Shown here: piece after piece, positions 44,627 to 52,804 of the stretch | Numbering within the stretch: the stretch's first letter is position 1 | How the letters are laid out: every line of letters starts with the position of its first letter | Source of the DNA: CAYOEJ01 sp964403015 | GTDB lineage: Bacteria; Actinomycetota; Actinomycetes; Actinomycetales; Actinomycetaceae | NCBI GenBank assembly: GCA_964403015.1 | Contig: CAYOEJ010000006.1 | Location: forward strand, 1-64,000 | Length of the DNA: 64,000 nt | Direction of reading: 5' to 3' | Notes under the pieces: generated by a model | Told to the model about the DNA's origin: nothing | The model's database searches: none | The model's input: the letters and a program-made list of their open reading frames with translations, nothing else | Made by a program: the position numbers and the translations under genes

Positions 44627-44726
44627 NNNNNNNNNNNNNNNNNNNNNNNNNNNNNNNNNNNNNNNNNNNNNNNNNNNNNNNNNNNNNNNNNNNNNNNNNN
44701 NNNNNNNNNNNNNNNNNNNNNNNNNN
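44627..44726. other. Scaffold gap of 100 N without duplicated flanks
   Basis: A run of 100 N between guaB and the transporter terminator. Unlike the other two gaps in the window, its flanks do not repeat each other, so an unknown amount of sequence, possibly including the guaB terminator, is really missing. The right flank is a GC-rich hairpin, a common cause of coverage loss. Confidence 0.9.
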
Positions 44727-44768
44727 AAAAATCTGTGGCCGGGTTTTGGGGCCCCGGCCACAGATTGG
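44727..44768 (-). terminator. Terminator of the organophosphate transporter gene (minus strand)
   Basis: On the minus strand AATCTGTGGCCGGGG pairs with CCCGGCCACAGATT, followed by TTTT at the gap edge. The stem is about 14 bp with a short loop of C and A residues. It lies about 45 bases after the stop of the transporter gene. Confidence 0.9.
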
Positions 44769-44811
44769 GTGAGCGTCTTATGCTCGGTTTTACTTGCGGA
44801 ACTCCCGCGGA

Positions 44812-46209
44812 TTACTCGCCGTGGCGCTTAATCGCGGCGAGCGAGTGCTCGTCCATGATGCGACGCTCGTAGCGGCCCACGATCACCATGAGGATGACTG
44901 CGAGGACCACAACGGCCACGAGGAACATGTAGGTGACGTCCCATCCGAAGTGGTGGATGAGGAGGCCAACACCGGACGATGCAAGGGTTGCACCGAGGAG
45001 GTATCCGAAGAGACCGGTGAAGCCAGCCGCGGTGCCCGCAACGTACTTCGGGGAAAGGTCAATGGCCTGCAGACCGATGAGCATAACCGGACCGTAGATG
45101 AGGCCACCGATGATGGCGATGAGCACGTAGTAGATCCACACGGGCGAGTTATCCGGGATCTGCCAGTAGGCAAAGATTGCCACGGCTACGAGAACGAGGA
45201 ACAGGATACCTGCGCCTGAACGCCAGCCCTTGAAGATCTTGTCCGAGACCCAGCCGCAAAGAAGGGTACCGACGATGCCTGCGAGCTCGTAGATCGCGAA
45301 GCCCATGATGCCGCCGGTGATGTCGGTAGCACCGACCTCGTCGGTGAGGTAAACCGGGATCCAGTTCAGAACGCCGTAGCGCAGCGTGTAAACGAACACG
45401 TTGGTGACAGCGAGCAGGAGGATGACGGGGTTGGTGAGAACGTAGGTGCGAACAATGTACCACCAGGAGCCTTCGGCTTCCTCCTGGCTGCCCGAGATTT
45501 TCTGGGGGTCATTGCGCCATTCCTCGACCGGTGGGAGACCCATGGCCTCTGGGTTGTCGCGAATCGTGAAGTATGCAAACACGGCCACAGCAAGGGCAAT
45601 CATGCCGGGGAACCAGAATGCTGGCGTCCAGTCGCCGTCGCCGGAAGACCAGCGCTGAAGAGCGAAGGATGCGGCAACACCAACACCGGCGCCGCCAACG
45701 TTGTGCGCACAGTTCCAGATGGACGTCTTCCATCCACGCTCGGTGGTGGAGAACCACTGGACGAGGATTCGGCCCGATGGAGGCCATCCCATGCCCTGGA
45801 CCCAACCGTTGATGAACATGACGGTAGCGAAGATGCCAACCGACGCCGACAGAACGGGCACGAAGCCGATCAGAATATTGATGATTGCCGAGAGGCCAAG
45901 ACCAATCGGGAGGAAGAATCGCGCATTTGCGCGGTCCGAAAGCATCGCCATGAAGAACTTGGAAAGTCCGTAGGCGAAGAGGACCGCGTTGGCAACAATA
46001 CCGATGCCAACGGTGTTCATGATGTCGTGCTCGACCATCAGGCCGGACACGAGGGAAACATTGTTACGAATCAGGTAGAAACCGGCGTAGCCGATGAAGA
46101 TACCGAGGAAAGCACTTGTGCGGTACTTCTTGTAGGTACTGTCAATCTGATCGTCGGGAAGCCGTGGTGCCGGCTTGGGTGCTGATAGCACCCCAAAATC
46201 TCTGGCCAT
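44812..46209 (-). CDS. Organophosphate:phosphate antiporter family transporter (GlpT/UhpT-like MFS)
   Basis: A 465-residue MFS protein with 12 spans. The N-terminal FLGIFIGYAGFYLIRNN, INGWVQGMGWPPSGRILVQWFS, SIWNCAHNVGG, the second arginine in VFVYTLRYGVLNWIPVYL and GTAAGFTGLFGYL match GlpT/UhpT/PgtP. It would exchange a sugar- or glycerol-phosphate for inorganic phosphate. The Arg-Lys pair of span 1 (GlpT LVRKN) reads IRNN, so the Lys is Asn; this may shift specificity. It lies downstream of a two-component system and ABC importer on the same strand, 291 bases from the response regulator, with its own likely promoter. Confidence 0.88.
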   Translation of the reverse strand: MARDFGVLSAPKPAPRLPDDQIDSTYKKYRTSAFLGIFIGYAGFYLIRNNVSLVSGLMVEHDIMNTVGIGIVANAVLFAYGLSKFFMAMLSDRANARFFLPIGLGLSAIINILIGFVPVLSASVGIFATVMFINGWVQGMGWPPSGRILVQWFSTTERGWKTSIWNCAHNVGGAGVGVAASFALQRWSSGDGDWTPAFWFPGMIALAVAVFAYFTIRDNPEAMGLPPVEEWRNDPQKISGSQEEAEGSWWYIVRTYVLTNPVILLLAVTNVFVYTLRYGVLNWIPVYLTDEVGATDITGGIMGFAIYELAGIVGTLLCGWVSDKIFKGWRSGAGILFLVLVAVAIFAYWQIPDNSPVWIYYVLIAIIGGLIYGPVMLIGLQAIDLSPKYVAGTAAGFTGLFGYLLGATLASSGVGLLIHHFGWDVTYMFLVAVVVLAVILMVIVGRYERRIMDEHSLAAIKRHGE

Positions 46210-46345
46210 AAGAACTCCTAATTGCGAATGACTGCGGTGTCTTGCGGATCCTTGACCGCGGCGACTAGTGACGCCGATGTCATGTGAATTTAGGATTAGT
46301 CTGGCCTTTTGACGGTTACCTGGAAGCCTTCGTGGGTCACAGTTG

Positions 46346-46361
46346 GTAACTGACCTGTTAC
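46346..46361. promoter_or_regulatory. Inverted repeat upstream of the organophosphate transporter
   Basis: GTAAC (46346-46350) and GTTAC (46357-46361) flank TGACCT. Related GGTTACC (46315-46321) and TTACTTACC (to 46367) lie around it. The cluster sits about 140 bases before the transporter ATG in the 291-base gap after the response regulator, so it is a reasonable place for that regulator to bind. The rest of this gap contains no gene. Confidence 0.35.
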
Positions 46362-46500
46362 TTACCGCTCGGAAGGCGTCCTCAGCGCATTGGGTTGGGC
46401 GTTACGTGCGCAGCCAGACGATGTACTCCCACGGGTCGCTGCGCACGTCCTGTCACACGCGAAAGTCTCGTCCCGTTCGCCAATCCGCCCGGCCCACAAA

Positions 46501-47190
46501 TCATTGAAGGACGAGTGAGTACCCTTCGCCCCTATGAGCGTGAATGACTGTGGAGTCGATACCGAGCTTGTCGAGATTGCGACGCAACCGATAGACGGTG
46601 GTCTTGATCATTTCGCGTCCGCCGCTGGTTTCCGACGTCGACCACGCCTCATTAAGCAATTCTCGGTGAGTGACAATCTCGCCTTCCCTGGCCGCAAGCA
46701 CCGCCATAAGGCGGACTTCGGTCTGGCTGAGAGGCAGACTGCGCCCCTGCCACGAGGCTGTGAGCGCCGCACGGTCAATCGCTAGCGGCCCAACCTCGAT
46801 TCGCTGATGCGCTGTTCCGCCGGTGGAGCGCCTAATGACCGCCTGAGCACGTAACGCGAGTTCACGTGGGCTGAAAGGCTTTGTTACGTAGTCGTCAGCC
46901 CCCGCTTCGAGCCCGTCGATGCGATGCTTCTCGTCGCTTAACGCCGTCAAAAGAATGATGGGGATCTCTGGTGACCGCGAGCGAATACGCTTGGTCAGTT
47001 CGAGCCCTGAACCGTGCGGCATCATGATGTCGAGGACCACGAGATCGACGTGATTATCTTGAAGAATCGACCATGCCTCACCGGTCGAATTGGCAGTAAG
47101 ACACCGGATTCCCTGTGTATCTAGCGCGAAGGCGATGATCGAAACCATCTGGACTTCGTCGTCGACCACCAGAGCAACCGGTTTCTCCAT
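46501..47190 (-). CDS. Two-component response regulator, OmpR family
   Basis: A 229-residue regulator. The receiver domain has VVDDE at the start (acidic pocket), the phosphorylation site D54 in VVLDIMMP, the Thr of LLTALSD and Lys of VTKPFSPRE; the winged-helix DNA-binding domain covers about residues 130-229 (LSQTEVRLMAVLAARE, TTVYRLRRNLDKLGID, HRGEGYSLVL). The ATG at 47190 is chosen because AAAGGAGAG lies just before it. Downstream of the kinase gene on the same strand; after removing the assembly duplication, the spacer is only about 58 bases. Likely target: the transporter gene that follows. Confidence 0.92.
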   Translation of the reverse strand: MEKPVALVVDDEVQMVSIIAFALDTQGIRCLTANSTGEAWSILQDNHVDLVVLDIMMPHGSGLELTKRIRSRSPEIPIILLTALSDEKHRIDGLEAGADDYVTKPFSPRELALRAQAVIRRSTGGTAHQRIEVGPLAIDRAALTASWQGRSLPLSQTEVRLMAVLAAREGEIVTHRELLNEAWSTSETSGGREMIKTTVYRLRRNLDKLGIDSTVIHAHRGEGYSLVLQ

Positions 47191-47266
47191 GTCTCTCCTT
47201 TGTGCGCGTCGTTCAATTGTACGCTGCACTACAGGGTAAGTGGCCGGTTTACCTTCGCGGACCGGT

Positions 47267-47366
47267 NNNNNNNNNNNNNNNNNNNNNNNNNNNNNNNNNN
47301 NNNNNNNNNNNNNNNNNNNNNNNNNNNNNNNNNNNNNNNNNNNNNNNNNNNNNNNNNNNNNNNNNN
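47267..47366. other. Scaffold gap of 100 N with 55-bp duplicated flanks
   Basis: The 55 bases before the gap (47212-47266) are identical to the 55 after it (47367-47421). As at 39646, this is the mark of unmerged contig ends that overlap by a fixed k-mer length. The duplicated segment includes the last six codons of the kinase gene. The true distance between kinase and regulator genes is therefore about 58 bases instead of 213. Confidence 0.88.
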
Positions 47367-47403
47367 TTCAATTGTACGCTGCACTACAGGGTAAGTGGCC
47401 GGT

Positions 47404-48192
47404 TTACCTTCGCGGACCGGTAGCCTGAGCTGGCAGAGTCACGTGAATGGCGGTGCCGACGCCGGGGGAGGAGTCAACGAAGATCTCGCCTCCGTGCGCT
47501 TCGACAATCTTTCTCGACACCATCATTCCGATACCGCTGCCTGGGCGCCGCGTGGATCCGGAGGCGAATGGTGTAAAGAGAATCTTGAGTTCCTCATCCG
47601 TCATTCCCTCGCCGCTATCGGAAACGACGATATGAACGCCTTCGCTACTACCCTCAACTCGCACGGTAATCGCGGACTGATTTCCGGCGTGGCGTGCGGC
47701 GTTATTAACCAAATTCCATACCAGCTGCCGGATGAGCTTTTCGTCCGCGACAATTCTGAGGACGCCGCCAGCGGCATCAACTCGGATGGGCACGTCGCTG
47801 ACGCGTCGCAGTTCCCGGGCGGTTGTCGAAATGACGTCACGTATATCGACTTCCGCTCGATCAAGTTGGCGTTTTTGCAGTTGGAGATCTGAAAGGAAGT
47901 TCTCTGAAATGTCGCTTACGAGCCGACTATTTTCGGAGATTGTCCCCATGAATTGGCGCTGAATCTCATTGAGCGGGCCGGGGGTCTCTTCAATGAGGAG
48001 TTCGCTCGCACCGCGAATCAAGGACAGTGGCGTGCGGATTTCGTGTGAAATGATCGCTGGCTGGGTTCGCGAATGTTCAGCTTCGCGCTCCAACTCTTCT
48101 ATCTGGTCCTTAGCCTGCATCAATTGATTGCGCAGGTAAATGATGCAGCCTGCTAAAGCCGCGCAGACAAGACCTAGGGCTATGTACCACAT
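47404..48192 (-). CDS. Sensor histidine kinase without an extracytoplasmic sensor domain
   Basis: A 262-residue kinase. One hydrophobic helix (residues 2-20, WYIALGLVCAALAGCIIYL) is followed by a short coiled coil and the dimerisation helix with the phospho-acceptor H50 (ISHEIRTPLSLIRGASELL). The ATPase domain carries the N box LVWNLVNNAARHA, the G1 box VSDSGEGMTDEE, the F/G2 region PGSGIGMMVSRKIVEAHGG. There is no second helix or extracellular loop, so a partner must supply the signal. The start at 48192 follows AGAGGAT and overlaps the ABC ATPase gene by 13 bases, pointing to the importer as that partner. Confidence 0.9.
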   Translation of the reverse strand: MWYIALGLVCAALAGCIIYLRNQLMQAKDQIEELEREAEHSRTQPAIISHEIRTPLSLIRGASELLIEETPGPLNEIQRQFMGTISENSRLVSDISENFLSDLQLQKRQLDRAEVDIRDVISTTARELRRVSDVPIRVDAAGGVLRIVADEKLIRQLVWNLVNNAARHAGNQSAITVRVEGSSEGVHIVVSDSGEGMTDEELKILFTPFASGSTRRPGSGIGMMVSRKIVEAHGGEIFVDSSPGVGTAIHVTLPAQATGPRR

Positions 48193-49427
48193 GTGTGATC
48201 CTCTGCTTGCCCAATGACCCATCCACGACGAATCTCGAATGCCACCATGTCGCCAACCGCAAACGTATTATCGACGTCGGGAACCGAGGCCACGATGGTC
48301 CCGAATTCGGTCTCCACGTCGTATCGCATGTGAGAGCGCGCGAAACTCACCCGAATTATCTGCCCCTTGTTGCCAACGACGTGGCTTGAAGAATCTCGCG
48401 TCAGCGTCACATTTTCCGGTGGGAAGCAGACGACGACGGCGCCAGCCCCGCGTCCGTTGAAGAGCACGTCTGTTTGTCCAAGCCGAACTATGGTTTGGTC
48501 CGCACCCATGTCTTGCGCGAAGCCAGCGGCACGAGATGCCGATTCACCAGCGGCGTGAGATTCAGATTTACCAGCGGCGTGAGGTTCAGATTTACTTTGG
48601 ACCCCCGACTGAGACGCCCCCACCTTCTCGACGCGAGTTCCCTTGGGCAGCGATTGGCCAACGAAGACGTTCGGGTTCCCCATCGAATGTGCGACGAATT
48701 GGCTTGCTGGCCTGTCATACACCGCTCGTGGCGAGTCCAGCTGAGCCATCGTGCCATCTTTGAGAATCAAGAGGAGGTCGGCAACTTCGCAGGCTTCATC
48801 AACATCGTGCGTGATGTAGATGGCGGACATTCGGTGCCTGCGAACCTGATCCATGATGTCGTGTCGCATGGCTCCCCGAGAGGGAGCATCGACGTGTGCG
48901 AGCGGTTCATCGAGGAGGAGCACCTCTGGTCTCCGAATGAGCGTGCGCGCTAGAGCAACGCGCTGACGCTGGCCGCCTGAAAGTGTTTCCGGGTAGGCAT
49001 GGGCAAGTCCAGAAATGTTCATTTCCGCGAGTCCGATGCCGATAAGGTCCGCGCGCTTCTTCTCTGGCATCGTCGCGTCGTCTAGCCCAAAGCCCACATT
49101 CTCTGCCACGCTCAGTTGTGGAAAGAGTACGGATTCTTGGGGGACAAGACCGGTGGGGCGATGCTGTGGAGCGAGGTCCGAGAATTTACGTCCTCGGCTT
49201 GAGATATCCCCAAAGGCTTTGACGAGACCAGCGATGGCACGCACGAGAGTGGTCTTTCCAGAGCCTGATGGGCCGACCACGGCCATAATCTGGCCGGGCG
49301 GAATATCAAAAGTTATTCCTTCAATGCGTCCGGGCACCCGGAGGTCGGACACCGAAAGACCGGCAACCGATAGTTGAGCTTCGCCAGCTTGGACTTCAGC
49401 GTTGTCCTGCATCATGTCCGGATCCAT
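48180..49427 (-). CDS. ABC importer ATP-binding protein (Fbp/Afu/Pot-type)
   Basis: A 415-residue importer ATPase. Walker A is VGPSGSGKTTLVRAIAGL, signature LSGGQRQRVALARTLIRRP, Walker B VLLLDEPLAHVD, switch His in YITHDVDEA. The second half is a TOBE-like regulatory domain typical of CUT1/Fbp ATPases. A linker in it contains three 8-residue repeats (HAAG-type, about 24 bp each), unlike its relatives. The ATG at 49427 follows AGGGAG and lies 16 bases inside the permease gene. Substrate class (ferric iron, putrescine or sugar phosphate) cannot be read from the ATPase. Confidence 0.9.
   Translation of the reverse strand: MDPDMMQDNAEVQAGEAQLSVAGLSVSDLRVPGRIEGITFDIPPGQIMAVVGPSGSGKTTLVRAIAGLVKAFGDISSRGRKFSDLAPQHRPTGLVPQESVLFPQLSVAENVGFGLDDATMPEKKRADLIGIGLAEMNISGLAHAYPETLSGGQRQRVALARTLIRRPEVLLLDEPLAHVDAPSRGAMRHDIMDQVRRHRMSAIYITHDVDEACEVADLLLILKDGTMAQLDSPRAVYDRPASQFVAHSMGNPNVFVGQSLPKGTRVEKVGASQSGVQSKSEPHAAGKSESHAAGESASRAAGFAQDMGADQTIVRLGQTDVLFNGRGAGAVVVCFPPENVTLTRDSSSHVVGNKGQIIRVSFARSHMRYDVETEFGTIVASVPDVDNTFAVGDMVAFEIRRGWVIGQAEDHTCGT
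48522..48593. repeat. In-frame tandem repeat, 3 x 24 bp, in the ABC ATPase gene
   Basis: CCAGCGGC recurs with an exact 24-base period (from 48522, 48546 and 48570); the second and third units share almost all bases, the first is more diverged. Translated they give three HAAG/RAAG-centred 8-residue repeats in the linker of the TOBE-like region. The period is a multiple of three, so unit loss or gain keeps the frame. Confidence 0.9.
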
Positions 49428-51022
49428 CTTCGCTCCCTGCCTGACTTTGCTTCGGATGATATTACGCCAAGAAAAGTCAAAATTGAGACGACGACAAGCA
49501 GGAGCACGCTTCCGACAATGACCGTCGCGAGACCAAGGATAAGCAATTGATCGTCCTGTCCCGCCGCTGCGGCACTCGCCAAAAGCGGTCCGAGTTGGGG
49601 CCACGGGGTCGAATCAACATAGATGGCAGGTATAGCGCGGCTGAGTAGTACTCCTAAGAGGAATGCCGTCATACCGATCCAAGGCAGAATTGATCTCGGA
49701 AGCACGATTGTGAAGAAAATGCGCAACGAACTCGCGCCGCAATCTTCCGCTGCTTCAATGAGGTCCGCGTTAGATCTAATCGTGAGTTCAACTGTGAAGA
49801 ACATAAGCGGGAGCGCAATGGTGGCGTAGGCGAGCCCGATTCCCAAGGATCCTCCACCTATGGTCGCACCTCCCACAAGCGGTGGAACGATTCCGACGCC
49901 CCCGACCGCTATCCAGTCGGAGTGGATGAGAGAAATGATCATGCCTCCGCAGGTGAGTCCGACCAGCGCCATGCCAGCCACGACCAGCTTGATGGTGAAG
50001 CGCAATTTGCCACGTCGCAGCCCATAGGCGAGGAGTGAGCCTGTGATAAAGGAAAGGACTACCGTGGGCAGCACCAACGCGATCGTGGATGTCATCGGCC
50101 CGGCAACGTCAATCCGTCCTAGACCACCGTCACGTAGGTTGTGGAGAACCCTCACCACGAGCGTGATCACGATTGCGGTGTATATGCAGATATTGAATAG
50201 GCCCGTAAGTGTGAGCCTCCGACTGGCGGGAAGTTGGGAGGAGGATAGGCGAAGGAGCGGCTGAAATGATGACGCCAGTGCAGTCTTGCCTTGGGCGACG
50301 GCGGTCTTCCCCCGGGTCACGAGGAAGGAAGGCCGGGCTAGGAGGAAGGACGTCAAGAGTACCGCAACGCAGCATGCGAGCGTTACGGTGATGAGCTGGA
50401 TCGGCAGGTGTGGGGGAACATCCGCGGTCAACGAATGCACTGTTGCAGAACTGAAATGGGATTCGTTACCTCCGAAAGCCAAAGCGATGCCAGGGTCCGT
50501 AGCAGATAGTAGTGCGGCGTAAAGAACCGACACGGCTAGCGCTCGTATGATGTCACCCCGGAACATGCTAAAGACTGCCTCAGCGGGGCTTCTGCCGAGG
50601 GTCGTGGCAATTTCGATTGCGGTGATGTCAATGCGGTGCAGCAGGATGACCTGAGTTAAGAATGCGATAGGCATCGCAGTGAGCATCGTGGCGACGAGAA
50701 GTAGGGGGAAGCCATAGGGCGGCATGTTGAAAGGTGGCCCAACGAGGATCGCTGCAATGACGGGGGAGGGGATCAGGATCGGAAATGCTCCAGCGAGCAA
50801 CACGAAAGGAACGGGGATGATCGACGGCAATCGCGTGCTGAGGGAAAGCGGGAGCGCAAGAATTGCTCCAGCGATGCAACTGGACAATACGAGGACAGCC
50901 GTGCGACCGGTAGTTGCGAGAACGGCGTCGTCCAACAGGTAACCAAGTGTGGCTGTGACTAACGCAGCAACGACGACGATGATTCCCACCGAGCGAAAGC
51001 TGACTCCTCTAGATCTGACCAT
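49412..51022 (-). CDS. ABC importer permease, fused two-domain (FbpB-type)
   Basis: A 536-residue membrane protein with about 12 spans: two BPD_transp_1 domains in one chain. EAA-type loops that dock the ATPase are visible in the first half (EIATTLGRSPAEAVFSMFRGDI) and second half (EAAEDCGASSLRIFFTIVLPRSILPW). Fused permeases of this kind occur in ferric-iron (FbpB) and sugar-phosphate (AfuB) importers. It overlaps the binding-protein gene by 14 bases and the ATPase gene by 16. Confidence 0.9.
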   Translation of the reverse strand: MVRSRGVSFRSVGIIVVVAALVTATLGYLLDDAVLATTGRTAVLVLSSCIAGAILALPLSLSTRLPSIIPVPFVLLAGAFPILIPSPVIAAILVGPPFNMPPYGFPLLLVATMLTAMPIAFLTQVILLHRIDITAIEIATTLGRSPAEAVFSMFRGDIIRALAVSVLYAALLSATDPGIALAFGGNESHFSSATVHSLTADVPPHLPIQLITVTLACCVAVLLTSFLLARPSFLVTRGKTAVAQGKTALASSFQPLLRLSSSQLPASRRLTLTGLFNICIYTAIVITLVVRVLHNLRDGGLGRIDVAGPMTSTIALVLPTVVLSFITGSLLAYGLRRGKLRFTIKLVVAGMALVGLTCGGMIISLIHSDWIAVGGVGIVPPLVGGATIGGGSLGIGLAYATIALPLMFFTVELTIRSNADLIEAAEDCGASSLRIFFTIVLPRSILPWIGMTAFLLGVLLSRAIPAIYVDSTPWPQLGPLLASAAAAGQDDQLLILGLATVIVGSVLLLVVVSILTFLGVISSEAKSGRERRWIRT

Positions 51023-51992
51023 CGCGCACCTGTTCTAGCCAGTGTGAAATCAAATGGCTCCGAACGGCAGCCACCTTTGCTGCATCCAGATGAACGACGG
51101 GAACTTCGAGGTGAGCGAGCTCGGAGCCAAGGTTGCCCTCCAAAGTTGAGGAGACGGGTGCTTGAGAAGCAGCATTTGCACCAAGCTTTTGACCTTCGTC
51201 GCTGACCGCAAACTCGACGAATTCATTCGCTTCGGGCAGGTTCGCGCTCCCTGCGACGAGGGCGATTGCGCCAATCTCATAACCGGTTCCCTCCTGGGGA
51301 TAAACCGTGTGAACCGGAGCGCCGAGTTCACGTTCACGCTCACAGTATGGGGCGAAGGTGATCCCGACGTCGACGCGCTCGCGAGCTACGAGCGTTGCAG
51401 GAACCACGCCGGAATCGGTGTAGACCGAAACGTGTTCGTCAAGTTGGTCAAAAAAGGCTGTGGAATCCTCAAGCGAGCCGTGAAGTACGTGCTGTACGGC
51501 AAGCATGGTGGCTGCCGTTCCGGAGGTCAAAGGATTAGGAGCCGCTACAGTCACATCGCCGTCAAGCAGATCCGCCCATGAAGTGATTCCCGCATGTGAG
51601 TCGTGGACGCACAGGGCAAGGATGCCGCCGTAAATCTCCTGCCATGAATCGCCTTCGTCCCCACCGGACGTGGCCTGCAGCAAGCCACGTTGATCGGCGA
51701 GCACGTAGGCGTCCGACGGCCCGCCCATCCACACGTCGAACTCGGACGCAGAATCGCTCAATCTTCCGAGCGCCTCCGACGTGGGAACGCGAAGAAGCTC
51801 CACGTTAAGACCGGATGCCTCCTTAAATGCATCCACCACCGCCTCGCAGGAATTTCGATTGTTCGAGCACAGCACGGTGATGTCGGCAGATGGTGGCCGT
51901 ATAAGAAAAAGCGCAGCGATGACCACTGCGCTGACAGCCCCGGTCGCTATGAAACGCGGTAGCGCAGAGCGAGTCCAGCGAGATGAAATCAT
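51009..51992 (-). CDS. Extracellular solute-binding protein (FbpA/AfuA/HptA-like)
   Basis: A 327-residue binding protein. A basic N-terminus and one hydrophobic helix (about residues 14-34) anchor or export it; there is no lipobox cysteine. The mature part reads ITVLCSNNRNSCEAVVDAF, SEFDVWMGGPSDAYVLADQRGLL, WQEIYGGILALCVH, the pattern of periplasmic iron/sugar-phosphate binding proteins such as FbpA, AfuA and HptA. The paired Tyr that bind iron in FbpA are not apparent, which argues against a ferric ligand. ATG 51992 is used; an in-frame TTG at 52007 overlaps the exonuclease stop. Confidence 0.85.
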   Translation of the reverse strand: MISSRWTRSALPRFIATGAVSAVVIAALFLIRPPSADITVLCSNNRNSCEAVVDAFKEASGLNVELLRVPTSEALGRLSDSASEFDVWMGGPSDAYVLADQRGLLQATSGGDEGDSWQEIYGGILALCVHDSHAGITSWADLLDGDVTVAAPNPLTSGTAATMLAVQHVLHGSLEDSTAFFDQLDEHVSVYTDSGVVPATLVARERVDVGITFAPYCERERELGAPVHTVYPQEGTGYEIGAIALVAGSANLPEANEFVEFAVSDEGQKLGANAASQAPVSSTLEGNLGSELAHLEVPVVHLDAAKVAAVRSHLISHWLEQVRDGQI

Positions 51993-52003
51993 GAACCCAT
52001 GCT

Positions 52004-52702
52004 TCAAGCAAGCTTTGCAACGGGCCAGCCGGGTGATTCGTTGAACGGTCGGCCTTCCTGGGCGGCACGCCGCGAAATAAATGCCATGAACTCCGAGTGG
52101 GCAGTTCTCTGCTGATCCATGAGGGATTCGAGATCTTCCTCGGCAACGGCCGGGTGGCGGCGAACCATCGCGCCGAGAACTCGCAAGGTGGCCAATACGT
52201 CTGCTTCGGCATTGTGGAACGAATCGTCGGAGGCAACGCCGTAATGCTCGGCTAGATTCTCCAGCCGTCGCTTGCCTTTGCGGTATCGATCAACGTGGCG
52301 ATCCAACATGTAAGGATCCACCACCGGGCCAATCTCACGCCCCAACCGTTCAGCGAGCGTTCGCAGACCGTGGCGCTCCAACTCGCACTCGATGAGAGTC
52401 AGATCGTAGCTCGCATTGAAGGCCACCACGGGATTGTCGTTGGCCATGTGGTTGTGCAAGAGGTCCGCGATCTCTTCGATGACTTCTTTGGCGGGCCTCC
52501 CTTCCCGACGCGCATGCTCCGTAGAAATACCGTGGACAGCCTGCGCCTGCGCAGGAATCTCCACGCCTGGATCGGCGAGCCAGTAGTGCTTTGTCACGAC
52601 GTCGTCGACAATCACCACCGACGCCGTCACAAGACGCGACTCACCCGGATCAATTCCGGTGGTCTCCGTATCAAACCCAAGAATCGGGCGGGTAGTCCAC
52701 AT
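52004..52702 (-). CDS. DEDDh-type 3'-5' exonuclease (DnaQ-like)
   Basis: A 232-residue exonuclease-domain protein. ExoI carries D11 and E13 (LGFDTETTG), ExoII has the Asp of VVAFNASYDLTLIE and ExoIII the His and Asp of HNAEADVL, so all four acidic residues and the His are present. Homologues are annotated as DNA polymerase III epsilon-like or oligoribonuclease-like. AGAGGAAACGC precedes the ATG. Its stop is only 11 bases from the binding-protein start, so it heads the same minus-strand operon as the importer; a functional link is not obvious. Confidence 0.9.
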   Translation of the reverse strand: MWTTRPILGFDTETTGIDPGESRLVTASVVIVDDVVTKHYWLADPGVEIPAQAQAVHGISTEHARREGRPAKEVIEEIADLLHNHMANDNPVVAFNASYDLTLIECELERHGLRTLAERLGREIGPVVDPYMLDRHVDRYRKGKRRLENLAEHYGVASDDSFHNAEADVLATLRVLGAMVRRHPAVAEEDLESLMDQQRTAHSEFMAFISRRAAQEGRPFNESPGWPVAKLA

Positions 52703-52804
52703 GCGTTTCCTCTCGTTAAGCCATATTGTACGCATGACCCTCCGACACCTTCCGCTCAATCCACAGCGCTTTGCGTGCGTGCAGTTAGTGGATAGGCTGG
52801 GGGT

